From positions 1,285,498-1,349,497 of the forward strand of contig CM035304.1 of assembly GCA_002900995.3 (NCBI GenBank): a stretch of 64,000 bases of DNA. The letters are read 5' to 3'. Under the pieces are notes generated by a model. That model saw nothing but the letters and a program-made list of their open reading frames with translations. It was not told the DNA's origin and did no database searches. A program made the position numbers and the translations under genes. The stretch comes from Ganoderma boninense (Eukaryota; Basidiomycota; Agaricomycetes; Polyporales; Polyporaceae). Shown piece after piece: positions 1 through 11,158 of the stretch; position 1 is the stretch's first letter; each line of letters starts with the position of its first letter.

Positions 1-1
1 C

Positions 2-337
2 CCCGAAATCAAGCTGGACGACGTGCGCGCGACGGAGGAGGGCATGCCGGTCGTGGGGCAGCGCGCGATGCGGAAGCTGCGGTTGTTCTTCTGCCATTGG
101 GTGGGCAACGACGACGTGCTGTTCACGGCGGCGCTGTTCCTCGATCGTTTGTTCCCGTGCTTGGATCTGCGCCCGTCGTGGAAGGGGGAGGACGAGGAGG
201 ATAGGCGGTCTAGGTGGTCGTGGGACGAGAAAGGGCGGGAGGCAGAGAAGACGTGGCGGCGAATAGAGGAGTTTTTGTTTGCGATGCAAGTCGGGAGACG
301 GCATCGCGCCGTGCTCCGGGATGCGCCTTCGTTGTAA
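2..337 (+). CDS. F-box/LRR family protein, C-terminal end only (5' cut by window edge)
   Basis: The frame is open from base 2 to a TAA at 335-337 and gives the last 111 residues. It carries the family's C-terminal marks: VGQRAMRKLR, then ALFLDRLFPCLDL, then EEFLFAMQVGRRHR. The closest relative in the window is the gene at 45689-47474, which has VGQRALRRLR, ALFLDRLFPCLAL and EEFLYVMQLGRRHRE at the same spacing, so the two form a subfamily. The F-box itself lies outside the window. By family it would be a leucine-rich-type F-box protein, probably a substrate receptor of an SCF ubiquitin ligase (inference). No start can be chosen here; the GTG at 23 is internal. Confidence 0.8.
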   Translation, partial: PEIKLDDVRATEEGMPVVGQRAMRKLRLFFCHWVGNDDVLFTAALFLDRLFPCLDLRPSWKGEDEEDRRSRWSWDEKGREAEKTWRRIEEFLFAMQVGRRHRAVLRDAPSL

Positions 338-628
338 AACTGGTAGCAAATAATTCATTGCATATACGTGTGTTCACTACTCTAAGACATTGACCTGTGC
401 GTTTCAGCTGTCTGTCACACTCGTCTTATCCAGTATAATTGATGTGTATATGTAGACCCATCGTGAATGGGGAACTTGTATCGTTCACTATATGCGCACA
501 AGATATACGAATAGTTACTAGGAGTAGTATAAGAGACCGTACCATCACCGCTGAAGTACGATTGCAGGAAGTGTGAGGTGCGATTGAGCATCATACACTA
601 ATTGACGACGAACCTGCCATACAACTTG
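338..628. other. Intergenic, convergent 3' ends
   Basis: AT-richer spacer between the 3' ends of two converging F-box genes. I see no coding potential; it should hold both 3' UTRs. Confidence 0.6.
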
Positions 629-2317
629 CTAGAAACAACCAGGATAGTGCATGCGTGCAGCCTGTATGGCGCGCAAGAGCTTCACGATGTTCTTTGACTC
701 CTCCAGGAACCGGTTGTAGTTCCCTCCCCAACCCGGCAGCTGGTGGATCCCATACCTCAGCTTGAGACGCGGGAAGAGGCGGTCCAGGACAATGGCGACG
801 TCGAGCTGCTGCTCCTCGCCCTCCGCCCCGACGAGGTTCTGAATACACAGGCTGAGCGGACCATGCGCGGCGAGTGGGACGTCCTCGGCTGGAGGCACAG
901 AGGTGGCGTCAAGGTCGGGGATGCAGAGCATCTCGAGCTGGGGACACCCGCGCGCGAGCTCGACGAGCCCGCGGAGCGTCGGACGCTCGACCGAGCCGGG
1001 GTCCCTGTCGGGCTCGACCACCGTCTCGGCGTCTTGCATGAAGATGAGCGTGCGGAGCTTTGGCCACGCTCGAGCAAGGCTTTCGAGGTCCTCGTCGCGG
1101 AGCGGTGTGTGCCCGCTAAAGAAAAATTGCGCCTCCTCTAGGTTGGCGAATGATAGGATGGGCGGGAGGAGGGTCGCAAAGCACGGCGGAGGATGATGGA
1201 ACTGGCCGAGCTCTAAGCGGAAGAGGGTGAGGGTGTGGGGTCCGATGTGACGGCATATCGACGCAAGGGACGCATTGATACCGTCGATCGGGTGGGAACC
1301 GACCGCAAGACAGAGGTAGGTGAGTCGGGGGAGGGAAGACGCAATAATGAAACGCGCGAGGTGGGCATGAGGTCCGCCCAGAACGAGTCGCGTGAGCTTT
1401 TGGAAGCCACCTTTGAGGTCGAGTTGCGAAGCGTTCGCCGGGTTCTGAAGCAGAATAGACACTTCTAGGCGCGTCAGGTGTTTGAGGTTGACGAGCATTG
1501 GGAAAAGGTCTTCATCGAATGGTGAGTGGTAATTGACATCTAGGACCTCTAGTTGGGTGAACCGCGATAGGTCGGCGAGGCGTTGGCGGGGAAGGTTGAG
1601 GTGGCGCCGGACGAAGAGCCGATTGACTTGAGGGGACTTTGCAGCGAGCTCTTGCATTACAGATGCTGCAGCGTCTGAGGCGGTAGTAATGACGGCATCG
1701 TTTGGTCGGAGACCGCCTGGGACTCCATGGAATGATAGGGAGACAGTTCGGAGAGATGGAGAGATGAAGAGGCAAATTGAAGATACGGCGTGAGGTACAT
1801 TCGATATGACGGCATCGAGGTGGGAAAGGTTGGGGAAAAGTGGGCCGCCTTGAGATTGTTCGTGTATGGCTGTCCAGACCGAGGGATGAATATCATAATC
1901 GAGCTGTCGATCAACGCCGATGCTGTGCACGCGAGAAGCATAGGCCTGAAACCGTGTCCATGCTTCGGGTGAGATGTGTCCTGTGAGATACTGCCCATAT
2001 TCGTCATTTATCCGACATTGTACAGGCATGTATGGCATATAACTCACGTGTGTGAGACCGCTAAGGCGATAGTTTGGTAAAAGTTTGAAGAGAGGGGAGA
2101 TGTTGCCCGGGGAGCGCCATAACTTGTCTAGAGAGGGGTCTGAAAGTGCTTGGGACGATAAAGCGAGTGAGAACAATGTGCCTCTGAAAGCCTTGTAGGC
2201 GGCGAAGTATACGTCGTTCTCGTCGTCTTCATCGTAGCTGTCTCTCGGTTCGAGGTGATTTAGAATCTCTTGGAACACATCGTGCCAGCCGGCTAAGGTG
2301 GTGAATGGGACAGGCAT
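629..2317 (-). CDS. F-box/LRR family protein, class I, intact
   Basis: Two exons, 2317-2048 and 1990-629, give about 543 residues. The start at 2317 (MPVPFTTLAGW) matches the start of its paralogues; an ATG at 2335 in the same frame is possible. Order of parts: F-box-like segment (TLAGWHDVFQEILNHL), acidic loop, LALSSQALSDPSLDKLWR, LLPNY, then leucine-rich repeats, and a C-terminal block with CIQNLVGAEGEEQQLDVAI, VLDRLFPRLKL and LLRAIQAARMHY. The 57-base intron 2047-1991 (gtgagt..gggcag) is a multiple of three and has no stop, so the frame reads through it. There is no frame break, unlike most paralogues here. Likely role: SCF substrate receptor (family inference). Confidence 0.85.
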   Translation of the reverse strand: MPVPFTTLAGWHDVFQEILNHLEPRDSYDEDDENDVYFAAYKAFRGTLFSLALSSQALSDPSLDKLWRSPGNISPLFKLLPNYRLSGLTHVSYMPYMPVQCRINDEYGQYLTGHISPEAWTRFQAYASRVHSIGVDRQLDYDIHPSVWTAIHEQSQGGPLFPNLSHLDAVISNVPHAVSSICLFISPSLRTVSLSFHGVPGGLRPNDAVITTASDAAASVMQELAAKSPQVNRLFVRRHLNLPRQRLADLSRFTQLEVLDVNYHSPFDEDLFPMLVNLKHLTRLEVSILLQNPANASQLDLKGGFQKLTRLVLGGPHAHLARFIIASSLPRLTYLCLAVGSHPIDGINASLASICRHIGPHTLTLFRLELGQFHHPPPCFATLLPPILSFANLEEAQFFFSGHTPLRDEDLESLARAWPKLRTLIFMQDAETVVEPDRDPGSVERPTLRGLVELARGCPQLEMLCIPDLDATSVPPAEDVPLAAHGPLSLCIQNLVGAEGEEQQLDVAIVLDRLFPRLKLRYGIHQLPGWGGNYNRFLEESKNIVKLLRAIQAARMHYPGCF

Positions 2318-2338
2318 CTGGGAATAGATATACATCAA

Positions 2339-3977
2339 GGTTAGAGAGACAGATTAGAACGCATTTCCTCGACTGTACATACTCACAAAGCCAGCTACAG
2401 CACTGACTCAGAGTCGCCGCAGAAGTGAAAATATACCGCGACTAGTAGCGGTTATACGCAGCCCGCCGTACGGCAAGTTAATCTCGATTGAAGGCAGATA
2501 TTATGTGAGTCAGCTCACCTTGGGGGAAATGGCGGCGAAGGAGATGTCCTGCGTGCTGGTGGGATCGTCTGTAACGAGTCCGAGGCCTTCCGCGTGCGAT
2601 AAGTCGCTGACCGTTTAGCGCCCGAAGACTTGCGGGGTCACGCGATATGAATGGATCTCATTGGATCGTTCCCCGTCGTCGAGTCCGAATCTCTCCTCAG
2701 ACCTGACATCAGGAAAAACCTCCCTCCCTGTTTAGATATATATTAGGTATATCGCCAACCTATCTGCCCTAACGCGTAACGGGTGAATAAATGCAATGAG
2801 GACTTGATATATCCGGGATAATGCTGACTTTAGAACCTACGAGTGTAATTGGCCCCCAAAACGGACTTAACCTGTACTCAACGATGTACGACAGTCCATC
2901 GGGTCACAGTGGAGTCCCATGTCGACCGGAAGCCAGCAGTCTGCTCGGGCGCCAAGCGCAGCGGCAACAGACGTCGAAGGTCGGTAAAGCCTGCCCTGAA
3001 GTGGGCGCTACTGATGGCCAATCAGGAAGCCGGCGCTCGTGGGTAAGTTTTCCGCGACACTCTCCTGCCTTCTCCTGCTGTCCTGCTCGCTCAGCTTCGT
3101 CCTTCCCCAGCTCCCCTAAATATCACCGACATTCTGCTCGGCAGTCATTCTTCTTCTCCCAACCTTTGCCAGCACCTCCAAGACCTGGGTTTCGACGTGG
3201 AGAGGAACCTTTCCTCACTTCTCTCGACACCTCTTCCTCGGGCTCTGGAGCAAATGTCTCAGCTGCCGTGCCATTGCCCCAGGGAGTGCGAAGGTTGAGG
3301 ATCAGGTACCTCGTGAACACCAGGTATGTACCCACTAGCCCAGCGGCTCGGTTTATTTTCGTACTTTCTGCTGTCCATGTCATTCGCGCCATTGGGCACC
3401 TCCCGCACCCTCCTCCGCATATGATCTACGATCTACTCATTGTAAGTTCTTTGCTGCGGCTGCCATTCGCGGCCATCTCTGCGTCCTGATCTAGGAGAGC
3501 TACGCGCAATTGCTCGGACCCGTTGCCCGTTACCGACCCGCGGCACCTCGCTTTGTGCGCCATTGTACTTGCCTAGTCCACGTAGTTGTAGCTCATCCAT
3601 GTAATCGTAGCACATTAATACACGGCTTATGCATTCAAACCCGCCGCGAGGAGTGCCCAATCGACGACGTATGGACAGCTAATTTGGGAACTAATGGGAG
3701 ATATCGTTCATATTTAGGAGGGGACACTCCGAATTATCCGAAACATCTAATCGTCCTATTTATACCTTATTACGCTCAATTATATCTAAACAGCCAGGGA
3801 GGTTTTTCCTGTCTGTTTCTCGCTCTCAATCACCAACAGCGCTGAACGGTGTTGCGACATGCTCACGTCCTGCTGACAGCACATACCCCTGACAGTGCTT
3901 TTGTTATAGTTCAGGTGGTACTAGGAGACGTAGCCCGTTCAAGTTAGCCAACCTCAACCAGCTGCAGACAACTTGAA
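2339..3977. other. Intergenic, no recognised gene
   Basis: This is the divergent promoter region of the F-box genes on either side. The only long open frame (2821-3489, +) is Ser/Pro/Arg-rich and resembles nothing I know, so I do not call it a gene. Confidence 0.5.
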
Positions 3978-5830
3978 ATGATCAAGGAGTCGGCGGTCAC
4001 TCGTGCGCTCTTCTGTCAAGAGATCATCGACTCCATTTTCAGCCATCTATCTCTCAATTCTGTCTTCTCCCGGTACGACCAAACAGACCATCTCCGACGA
4101 GAGTACATCAACGAGGTCGAACAGCGCAAGAGACGAGGCACCTTGGCCTCAGCTGCACGCGTGTCAAAACACATCTCCGAAGCTGCTCTTTCCGTCCTCT
4201 GGGCTCGACTGGACAGTTTCCCTCGCTTGTTCAGAATCTGGCCGCAGTACAGTCCCCGATGGGATTCGTACGAAGACGTACGTGTGTTCAGTCGAACGCA
4301 CCCCACGTAGCTCATTCCCATTTTGCGTATTATCTAGTTCGTCGGCGAGCCCACCGAGGCAGACTGGATTAGACTCGAGAAGTACGCCATTCTCGTGAGA
4401 GAGGCGCATTCCTTCTATCCCCAGCGCAATGAACAACAAGTCTGGGAAATCATCCTCAAACGCTATGGAACCGCTAGCCGCTTCCTCCCTCGCCTCACAG
4501 CGCTCGAAACGCTGCGCGTAACCCCGGACGACACATTTTTGGATCTCCCCCTCCTCCTCCCTACTCTTCAACACCTCTCCATTCGACTCGATACTCCCCC
4601 TCGAGCTTCATCGGACGGTGCACTGATGACCACAGCACTGGAGCGCATCGCTGCTGAAATCCCTGGTCTATCGAGTTTGCGGATAGCCTATGATCCCCAG
4701 GGGCCCACGCCGATATCCTGGAGGATGGCCTCGTTTCAGTCTCTACGCAAGCTCGACGTCACGCAGGACCTCACCGTCGACACGACTGTCCTCTCTGCAA
4801 TTGGGCAGTTCCACAGCCTCCGTTCCCTCTCGATTTACATCAAAGACAACTGCTCTTACCTCCAGGGTTGCCTGCAGGCCCTTACCGAACTCAACATCGG
4901 GTGGCTGCACATCCCACATCCAGTCGTTTCTCACCGCGACGTCCCCGCCTCTCCTGGAAAGCCTCTCCCATGACCTTCCTGCACGATCCCAGCGCCGACC
5001 TACTCATGCAATGCATGTCCTTCGTCCCAACCGCCGTCCCGACGACGCTCTCTACACTCGTTCTCGCATCTGAGCTCGCGTTCAATCCCCCCCTCGCCTC
5101 CGTGCTGGACCTCGTCCAGCCCGCGCTCGCATTCCGCGCGCTCTCCGCCTTCACGCTCAAGCTCCGTCCGCTCCCCTCCATCAGCGACGCCGCCATCCTC
5201 ACCATGCTGGCCGCATGGCCCACCCTCACCACCCTCCGCATCCCGCACGACCACGTCGTCCGCCGCCCCGCCCCGCTATCCACGCGCCCCACCGCTCTGC
5301 TTTTCCCGTCCATCGCCGCCCGGTGCCCGCACCTCGACACGCTCGAGCTGCCCGAGGTCGACCTCGCCGCGACACCCGCGCTGCACGCGCTGCCCCTACC
5401 ATCACCCCCAGGGGGCCACGGGCTGCGCGCGCTCGACATGGCGCGCGAGTTCGACTTCAGCACCACTCGCAACCGCAACATTCACAATCGCAGCGGGCTG
5501 AGCGGCGCGGAGCGCCACGCGTGCCTGCGCGCGGCGGTCATGCTGGACCGTCTGTTCCCGCGCATGGAGCTGCCTGGGATGAGGGGCGGGATGGGCGATG
5601 AGGGCGAGGAGAGGGGCTGGGCGGGGGTCGTGAGGCTGTTGCATGCGATGCAGGCGGGGCGCGTGCATGGGGAGGCTTTCGAAAGGGCGGGATGTGGGGC
5701 GGACGAGGGTGGGGATGGGTCGGATGGGAGCGAGAGCGATAGCGAGGGTAGTGACGACGATGGAGAGGAGGAGGACGACGAGGATGAGGACGACGACGAA
5801 AACGAAGACGAAGACGAGGAGATGGAGTAA
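3978..5830 (+). CDS. F-box/LRR family protein, class II, with acidic tail; two frame breaks
   Basis: Exon 1 is 3978-4277 and exon 2 is 4338-5830, with a 60-base intron (gtacgt..atctag). Exon 1 holds an F-box-like start (RALFCQEIIDSIFSHLSL) and TLASAARVSKHISEAAL. Exon 2 holds leucine-rich repeats, AVMLDRLFPRMEL and LLHAMQAGRVHGE. It ends in an almost purely Asp/Glu/Ser tail of about 40 residues. Two single-base insertions near 4900 (GGG) and 4968 (CCC) move the frame 0 to +1 to +2, yet family similarity continues in each frame and removing both gives a whole number of codons. I read them as sequence errors; a pseudogene is the alternative. Closest relative: 42338-44262. Confidence 0.75.
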
Positions 5831-6116
5831 GTGTAAATGGCATCATGCAAGTCACGGATGAGTGAGCAGTGAGTGATCCAACAAAGCCGCGTTGGCCCGG
5901 GACGGCGAAAATTGACTGTGTGAGGGAGTGACGGGGAATACAGTATTCAATCAAGTAGCTAAAACATTGTAGAGCGTACATTACCGGTAACTCAGTACCA
6001 TATTGCAGAATCTAGTAGTTCCTCATCAGAGAGCGCCGATGAGAGCGCATACAACAGCTTCAAATCGAGGGGGTAGACATGTAACGACGACACCGCTGCG
6101 CGAGTGGCACATTGTG

Positions 6117-7799
6117 TTAAACTCCACCCGGGTAGTGCCTGCGCGCCATCTGCATCGCGCGCAAGAGCAGCGACACGTTCTCCGAGTCTTCCAAGTGCGG
6201 GTTCGCGCTCTCCCCGTACCCGGGTATCCACTCGATCCCGCAGTGCTCCAGCTTGAGGCGCGGGAACACGCGGTCCAGCACGACAGCAACGCCCAGCTGC
6301 TCCTCCTTCCCCTCTGCGTCGACGAGATTCTGGATGCACAAGTTGCGCGCGCCGTGTGCGAGGAGCGGGACGCTGTCTGCGTCGGGTATACATGCGGCGG
6401 TCGCGTCGAGGTCGGGGATGCAGATCTGGGCGAGCTCGGGGCACCCGCGCGCGAGCTCGACGAGCCCGCGGAGCGTCGGCCGCTCGACGGAGCCGGGGTC
6501 GGTGTCCGGGTCCGAGACGGTGTTCTCGGACTGCATGAGGATGAGGGCTTGCAGCTGGGGCCAGGTGCGGGCGATGCGTTCGAGGTCGGCGTCGCGGAGA
6601 GGGAGGTGCTCCTCGAAGAAGAGCTCGAGTCGCTTGAGGTTCACGAAGTGGAAGAGCGGTTCGATGACGTCCATGAGGATTCGCGGGGGGTGGACGAAGT
6701 CGCCGAGCTCCGCTTGGAAGGTGGTGAGGGTGTGTGGCCCGAGGTGTTGGCATATGGAGGGAATGTACGTCAGGAATTCGTCGGCGGAATAGTCGTTGAG
6801 CCGGAGACGGACGTCGTTGAGGCGAGCCATCGGGGAGGCCAGGATGAAACGTGCGACGTCGGCGGGTTGGCCGCGAAGGTCAAGAGTTGTGAGGTTCCGG
6901 AAGCCAACCCTCTCGTTGAGTTGTGCAGATACCAGTGCGACCGAATCTCGAAACAGAATGGACACCGTTAGTTCAGTCAGGTTTTCGAGATTGGCAAGGC
7001 GGCGAAGGACATCCTCGTCGAGTATTGCATGATCACCGAGACGGAGCCGCTGGACCTTGGTAAATCGCAATAAGCATAGAAGGTGTTCACTAGGAATGGT
7101 TATGTGAGGAATTACATCAAGCTCAACGAGTCCCGGGGATATCCTGGAAAGTTGTTGCAACGTTGCGCCAGAGAGGGCAGTGACTGTGTTTGCATCTTGG
7201 CCTCGCTCTAGCTCAATCAAGACGCGGAGCTTGCGCAAAGACGAAGGGACGAGGCAACGAAGGAGGAGGGAGCTGTCATGAGTCGCAGGCCAAAAACTCA
7301 TCTTAAGGTCCCGGAGATTGGGGAAAAGAAGGGTTCCTTGGCATTGCTCCAATACAGTTGGCCAGACTTCTGAACCAAGCGTCTCATAGAGTTGAATGCT
7401 TCGTACACGGCTGGCATAGGTCTTCAATCGTAGCCACGCTATGGGAGAAATCTGTCCTGTGAGATGCTGGCGAATGAGGACACTGGTGAGAGATTTGGAC
7501 ACGCCTTGGACTGGTTCACTTACGCATATTGAACCGTGATTCTGGTAGTTCGGCAAGAGCTTGAGAAGGGGATGGATGTTGTTCAAGTCGTGCCATAGCC
7601 GGTCCAGGGACGGATCCAAGAATGCATGACATGAGAGTGCGAGAGAAAGTAACGTGTTCTGAAAAGTATGGAGGGTAGTGTAATAGATGTTGCCGTTGTA
7701 GTCGTCATCATCGTAACCGTCCTTTGGACGATCCAGGTGGTTCAGGATCTGATGGAACACGTCGTGCCAACCGGTCAGGGCAAGAAAAGAAGTGGACAT
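6117..7799 (-). CDS. F-box/LRR family protein, class I, intact
   Basis: Exons 7799-7524 and 7466-6117 give about 541 residues. I chose the ATG at 7799 (MSTSFLALTGW) because it aligns with the paralogue at 13020-14702; an upstream in-frame ATG at 7832 would add 11 residues. Parts in order: LALTGWHDVFHQILNHL, acidic loop (DDDDYNG), LALSCHAFLDPSLDRLW, LLKLLPNYQ, the intron, LTGQISP, LRRs, then CIQNLVDAEGKEEQLGVAV, VLDRVFPRLKL and LLRAMQMARRHYPGG. The 57-base intron 7523-7467 is again a stop-free multiple of three and sits at the same place as in the other class I genes. It is convergent with the preceding gene. Role inferred from family: SCF adaptor. Confidence 0.85.
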   Translation of the reverse strand: MSTSFLALTGWHDVFHQILNHLDRPKDGYDDDDYNGNIYYTTLHTFQNTLLSLALSCHAFLDPSLDRLWHDLNNIHPLLKLLPNYQNHGSICVSEPVQGVSKSLTSVLIRQHLTGQISPIAWLRLKTYASRVRSIQLYETLGSEVWPTVLEQCQGTLLFPNLRDLKMSFWPATHDSSLLLRCLVPSSLRKLRVLIELERGQDANTVTALSGATLQQLSRISPGLVELDVIPHITIPSEHLLCLLRFTKVQRLRLGDHAILDEDVLRRLANLENLTELTVSILFRDSVALVSAQLNERVGFRNLTTLDLRGQPADVARFILASPMARLNDVRLRLNDYSADEFLTYIPSICQHLGPHTLTTFQAELGDFVHPPRILMDVIEPLFHFVNLKRLELFFEEHLPLRDADLERIARTWPQLQALILMQSENTVSDPDTDPGSVERPTLRGLVELARGCPELAQICIPDLDATAACIPDADSVPLLAHGARNLCIQNLVDAEGKEEQLGVAVVLDRVFPRLKLEHCGIEWIPGYGESANPHLEDSENVSLLLRAMQMARRHYPGGV

Positions 7800-7832
7800 G
7801 GCCGAGCTAGTCGCCACATTAAGAAACGACAT

Positions 7833-9083
7833 TTATCTGTTTGAATTTCTATCGCTTACATCTGACGAGGCGAAACCTTACTCGGAAGGCCAAAAGGGCA
7901 CTTCGACTCGGGTGGGCCTCACCCGACGCCGAAGTTGTGGTCAGGGGGTCGGACTGTCACTGCTGTCACTGAGATCAGTATGATGCTGTAAATAGTATTC
8001 GAATTCGAGGTGCTCGCCTTCAGATGAAGGAAAAGATTGTGAGGGTGTTGTTGCCAGTTGGAGAGAGACTCCGAGAGAGGCACTCCTACTTACGTTGCTA
8101 GTCAATGCCACGTGGCTGTCAAGTTCACTGAACGCCATACGCATAAGCGCCCTAATCCTGCGTCGATCCAGTCACACCGGTACTCCCTTCTCCTGCTCAA
8201 TCGGATGCGCAGCATCAGCACAACTGGCTCTCCCGACGCCCATTGTCCACGAGCTCTCTCCCGTCTACCCACTGGCAAACCTCGCTGCCCGGAAAACCAC
8301 TGTAGGACACCTCTTCCGTCGACTCGGACGTCATCTGCCCCGCCGTCGACCTCTCAAGATCCCAACCCTTACAGATACTTCCGGATGCATATCGTCGCAG
8401 GCCCCCTGTAGCCGAGAGTCACCGACTCACCGCGCCGCACACGACGCCTTCCGTTGTCGCGCTGCACCGCACCACATACACCAGGCCGACCACTGCTGTC
8501 GTCCTCGTGCTCCGAGGCCAGTCAGTACTAGTCAGTGTCTGCGCCTCCTGGAAATCGCGTCCGGTCAGGCTCACGAAACGCAGATAAATATTATGCTCAC
8601 TTTTACACTTAGGCGTGCTGCGCCGGGCAGTGGATTCTAAGCTTCGCATGTTCATAAAGTTCTGCCAACTTGAATATTGGGCGGACCGCGACAGTGTGGT
8701 GCAGATTGTGTACTGTTCCTGGATTCCATTCCCCTATGCTTGGTTCTGGCTCCGAGGTACGGGCGACGAAAAGGACGAGCAGCATCCGGACGTTAGAGGC
8801 GATGAAGACGTGGATTGTGGCGAGGATGCGGCACTGTTGCGGTGGCGGGGAAGTATGTGCCGTCATCCTGAACACCGCATCGCGACTTCATGCGGACATT
8901 CTGCTTATTGTTTATTTTCTCATGTTAAGGCTGGGTTTGTTGTTCTCCTTGTTCTCAGGTTGAGGCGTAACCTGCAAAGCATCTGCCTCAGAGCTGCTAG
9001 CCCACAGCCTCGCGAGGCAACGTCATCGTACAGGCACAAGTGGCGCAACGCCTCAAGTCCTCATCCCACGCCGTCTTGAGCAC
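7833..9083. other. Intergenic, no recognised gene
   Basis: Divergent promoter region between two F-box genes. A 181-codon open frame at 8095-8640 (+) is His/Arg/Ser/Pro-rich with no family resemblance; I treat it as chance. Confidence 0.45.
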
Positions 9084-9090
9084 ATATAAG
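9083..9090 (+). promoter_or_regulatory. TATA-like box upstream of F-box gene
   Basis: The motif CATATAAG lies 17 bases before the ATG at 9107. That is close for a TATA box, so either the transcript start is unusually near the ATG or the true start codon is further downstream. Confidence 0.35.
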
Positions 9091-9106
9091 TGCGCGTTGT
9101 ATCGTT

Positions 9107-11004
9107 ATGACTTCTGCTACTAATACTTCCTTCCGCCCGACGCCCCACGTCTTTCCCTATTGTCACAGTACGGTTCTATCTCCCTCTCTCTCCTCCTGTG
9201 ACTCAATCATCATAGCTAGGCCTACAGATGACGAAACTCGCATCCTTCATGGCCTGCACGAGCTCCTTACTATGGTCTTTCGGGAGTTGAGTCCTCTGTA
9301 CCCGAGCCGAAGGGCAGTGGCTACTGCCACCGACGAGGAAAGCCGGTCGGAACACCACACCACGTTGGCACGTCACCGAGAGCGACATGACCTCGCATCT
9401 GCTGCTCGAGTCTGCAAGGTTTTTTCCGAGCACGCCCTCGATGCGCTTTGGGAGGTGCTCGATTGTTTCGAACCTTTACTCAGAGTCATGCCCTCGTATC
9501 GGAACGGTTCGCTGTTATCCACGCCGGTATGTCATTCATTGTCTAATGCCTCCTCACTGTGGACTGACTATGGATCGATTTAGTACGATCTGCCTCATAC
9601 CGTCTCAGAAGAGTGGAACCGTCTATGTTCATATGCTAAGCGCGTCAAGGAGGTCCATCATTGTTCTTCGAACGAGCAAGACATCTTGAACCTCCTCTCC
9701 GTGCAGTCTCTCCTTGATATTGAATGCGGTTGTGGGTCGCCCCTGTTTCCCCGTATCCAACGCGTAGAAGCCTCATGCCTTGATTTCGGTCCCTTCGAAT
9801 TCACAAAGCTTTTCCTCTTCCAGAATCTAAAATCATTCACCACTTCTTTCGAGCGCTTCGGCAGGGCCCATCGCTCAGGCTTCTCGCCACAGATGGACTA
9901 CCGGAGCCAAAACAGAAAGGACTTTCAGCTTATGCTTTGCATGCTTCGCGAAAGGTGTCCCAAATCACTACTTGACCTTCGAATTTCCAGCAAATATATT
10001 CGTCATGGGTCCAACTTTCGCCTGGAAAACGAGGACATTGACACGCTAGCGGCCTTTCCTCATCTGCAAAGTTTTGTCTCGGAATTAGCACTCAATCCTT
10101 CTGCATGGTCCCGCTCAGCTCTCTTCCCTCTTTGCAGCATCTGGATGTGGTGATCAACGACGGCGACTTGGGAGGGAGCTCAAGTTCTGGGTCTATGCCT
10201 GACGCATACCCATTTATCTTCCCGCATCTGCAGTCTCTCAAGCTCCGAGGCTCACTGCATCTTCTCACTCTCTTCTTGGACAAGCTCGAGTCCCCCAGTC
10301 TTCACTCCGTCTCGTGGGAAGTCCTCGACCAGCCGTTTCGGGGAAAACTCCAGAATTTGAGCGACCTGAAAGCGTTCCTCACGCTTTCCAGAGACAGGCT
10401 TCCGCGCACCCTGCGCAAGTATTCCATCAGCTGTCCGTCGGCGAGTGTCTCGGGGATGTACTACGCCCACGTGATTTGCCTCAACCTCGGCCCTCTTCTC
10501 ATCGGGTCGCTGACTTCGTTCGCACAGCTCGACGAGCTGTCGGTCGACCTCAGCGAGCTTCCCGCCGTCGTATCGGACGAGGCTATGTCCCTCCTCGCCG
10601 CAGCCCTTCCCCAGCTCTCCTCCCTGACGCTGCGGTATGCGCGTTGCGCTAAAATCCATAATGGCGTCTGGTCAGACTCCCACCCGGGGGGCACCACGAC
10701 CACTCGCTCGCTCGTAGCTCTCGCCGAGCACTGCCCACGCCTGACTCGCCTGCGCCTCTCTGACATCTCGGACATCGACCCAGCCCCAGTGCCTGTCCTC
10801 GACCATCATCTCAGGGAGCTAGACGTCCCTCGCATCCGCGTTAATCCTGCTGAGGACGGGGAGCCTGCCTTCGCTGAGAAGCTGGATCGGCTGTTCCCCC
10901 ATTTGGCGAACCTGCGGTCGGAGGATGTCCATCATTTCAGCCGCTACGAGTCCCAAAGTCTGGGCAACAGTATGTGTTGGAAAAACCGTCGGAGGTCGAG
11001 CTGA
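9107..11004 (+). CDS. F-box/LRR family protein with 3' end replaced by LTR element
   Basis: Exon 1 runs from 9107 to the donor near 9524 (gtatgt); exon 2 starts at TACGATC near 9583. Visible parts: HELLTMVFREL (F-box-like), DLASAARVCKVFSEHALDAL, LLRVMPSYRN, LRRs, and EKLDRLFPHLANL. A single-base deletion near 10103 moves the frame from ..ALNPS to MVPLSSLPSLQHL; similarity continues. The natural C-terminus is lost. At 10974 an LTR element begins, and the frame reads 9 residues into the LTR and stops at 11002-11004. The missing tail, about 28 codons with LRDALSASLRTVQFLRRQ, is still present beyond the element (12031-12117). The gene may still be expressed with a changed tail. Confidence 0.75.
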
Positions 11005-11158
11005 GCAGCAAAAGCGAGTGGAATTCCGGTTGTCCTGTACGTCGTCGTGGTACAGAGGCAAACGGATGAACTACAAAAATGTACAATCCCGCTCCGTATC
11101 GTACGTCGGAAAGTCCCGGTGAGCAAGCGCTCGCTTGCTCAAAATCCACGTTCCAACA
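10975..11158. repeat. Left LTR (184 bp)
   Basis: TGTTGG...CCAACA, 183 of 184 bases equal to the right copy. It supplies the stop codon that now ends the interrupted F-box gene. Confidence 0.88.

Noticed and set aside
2821..3489. 222-codon open frame on the plus strand
   Set aside because: Ser/Pro/Arg-rich, no motif, no splice logic, in a promoter region; likely chance.
8095..8640. 181-codon open frame between two F-box genes
   Set aside because: His/Arg/Pro-rich and unlike any protein I know; no TATA or intron support.
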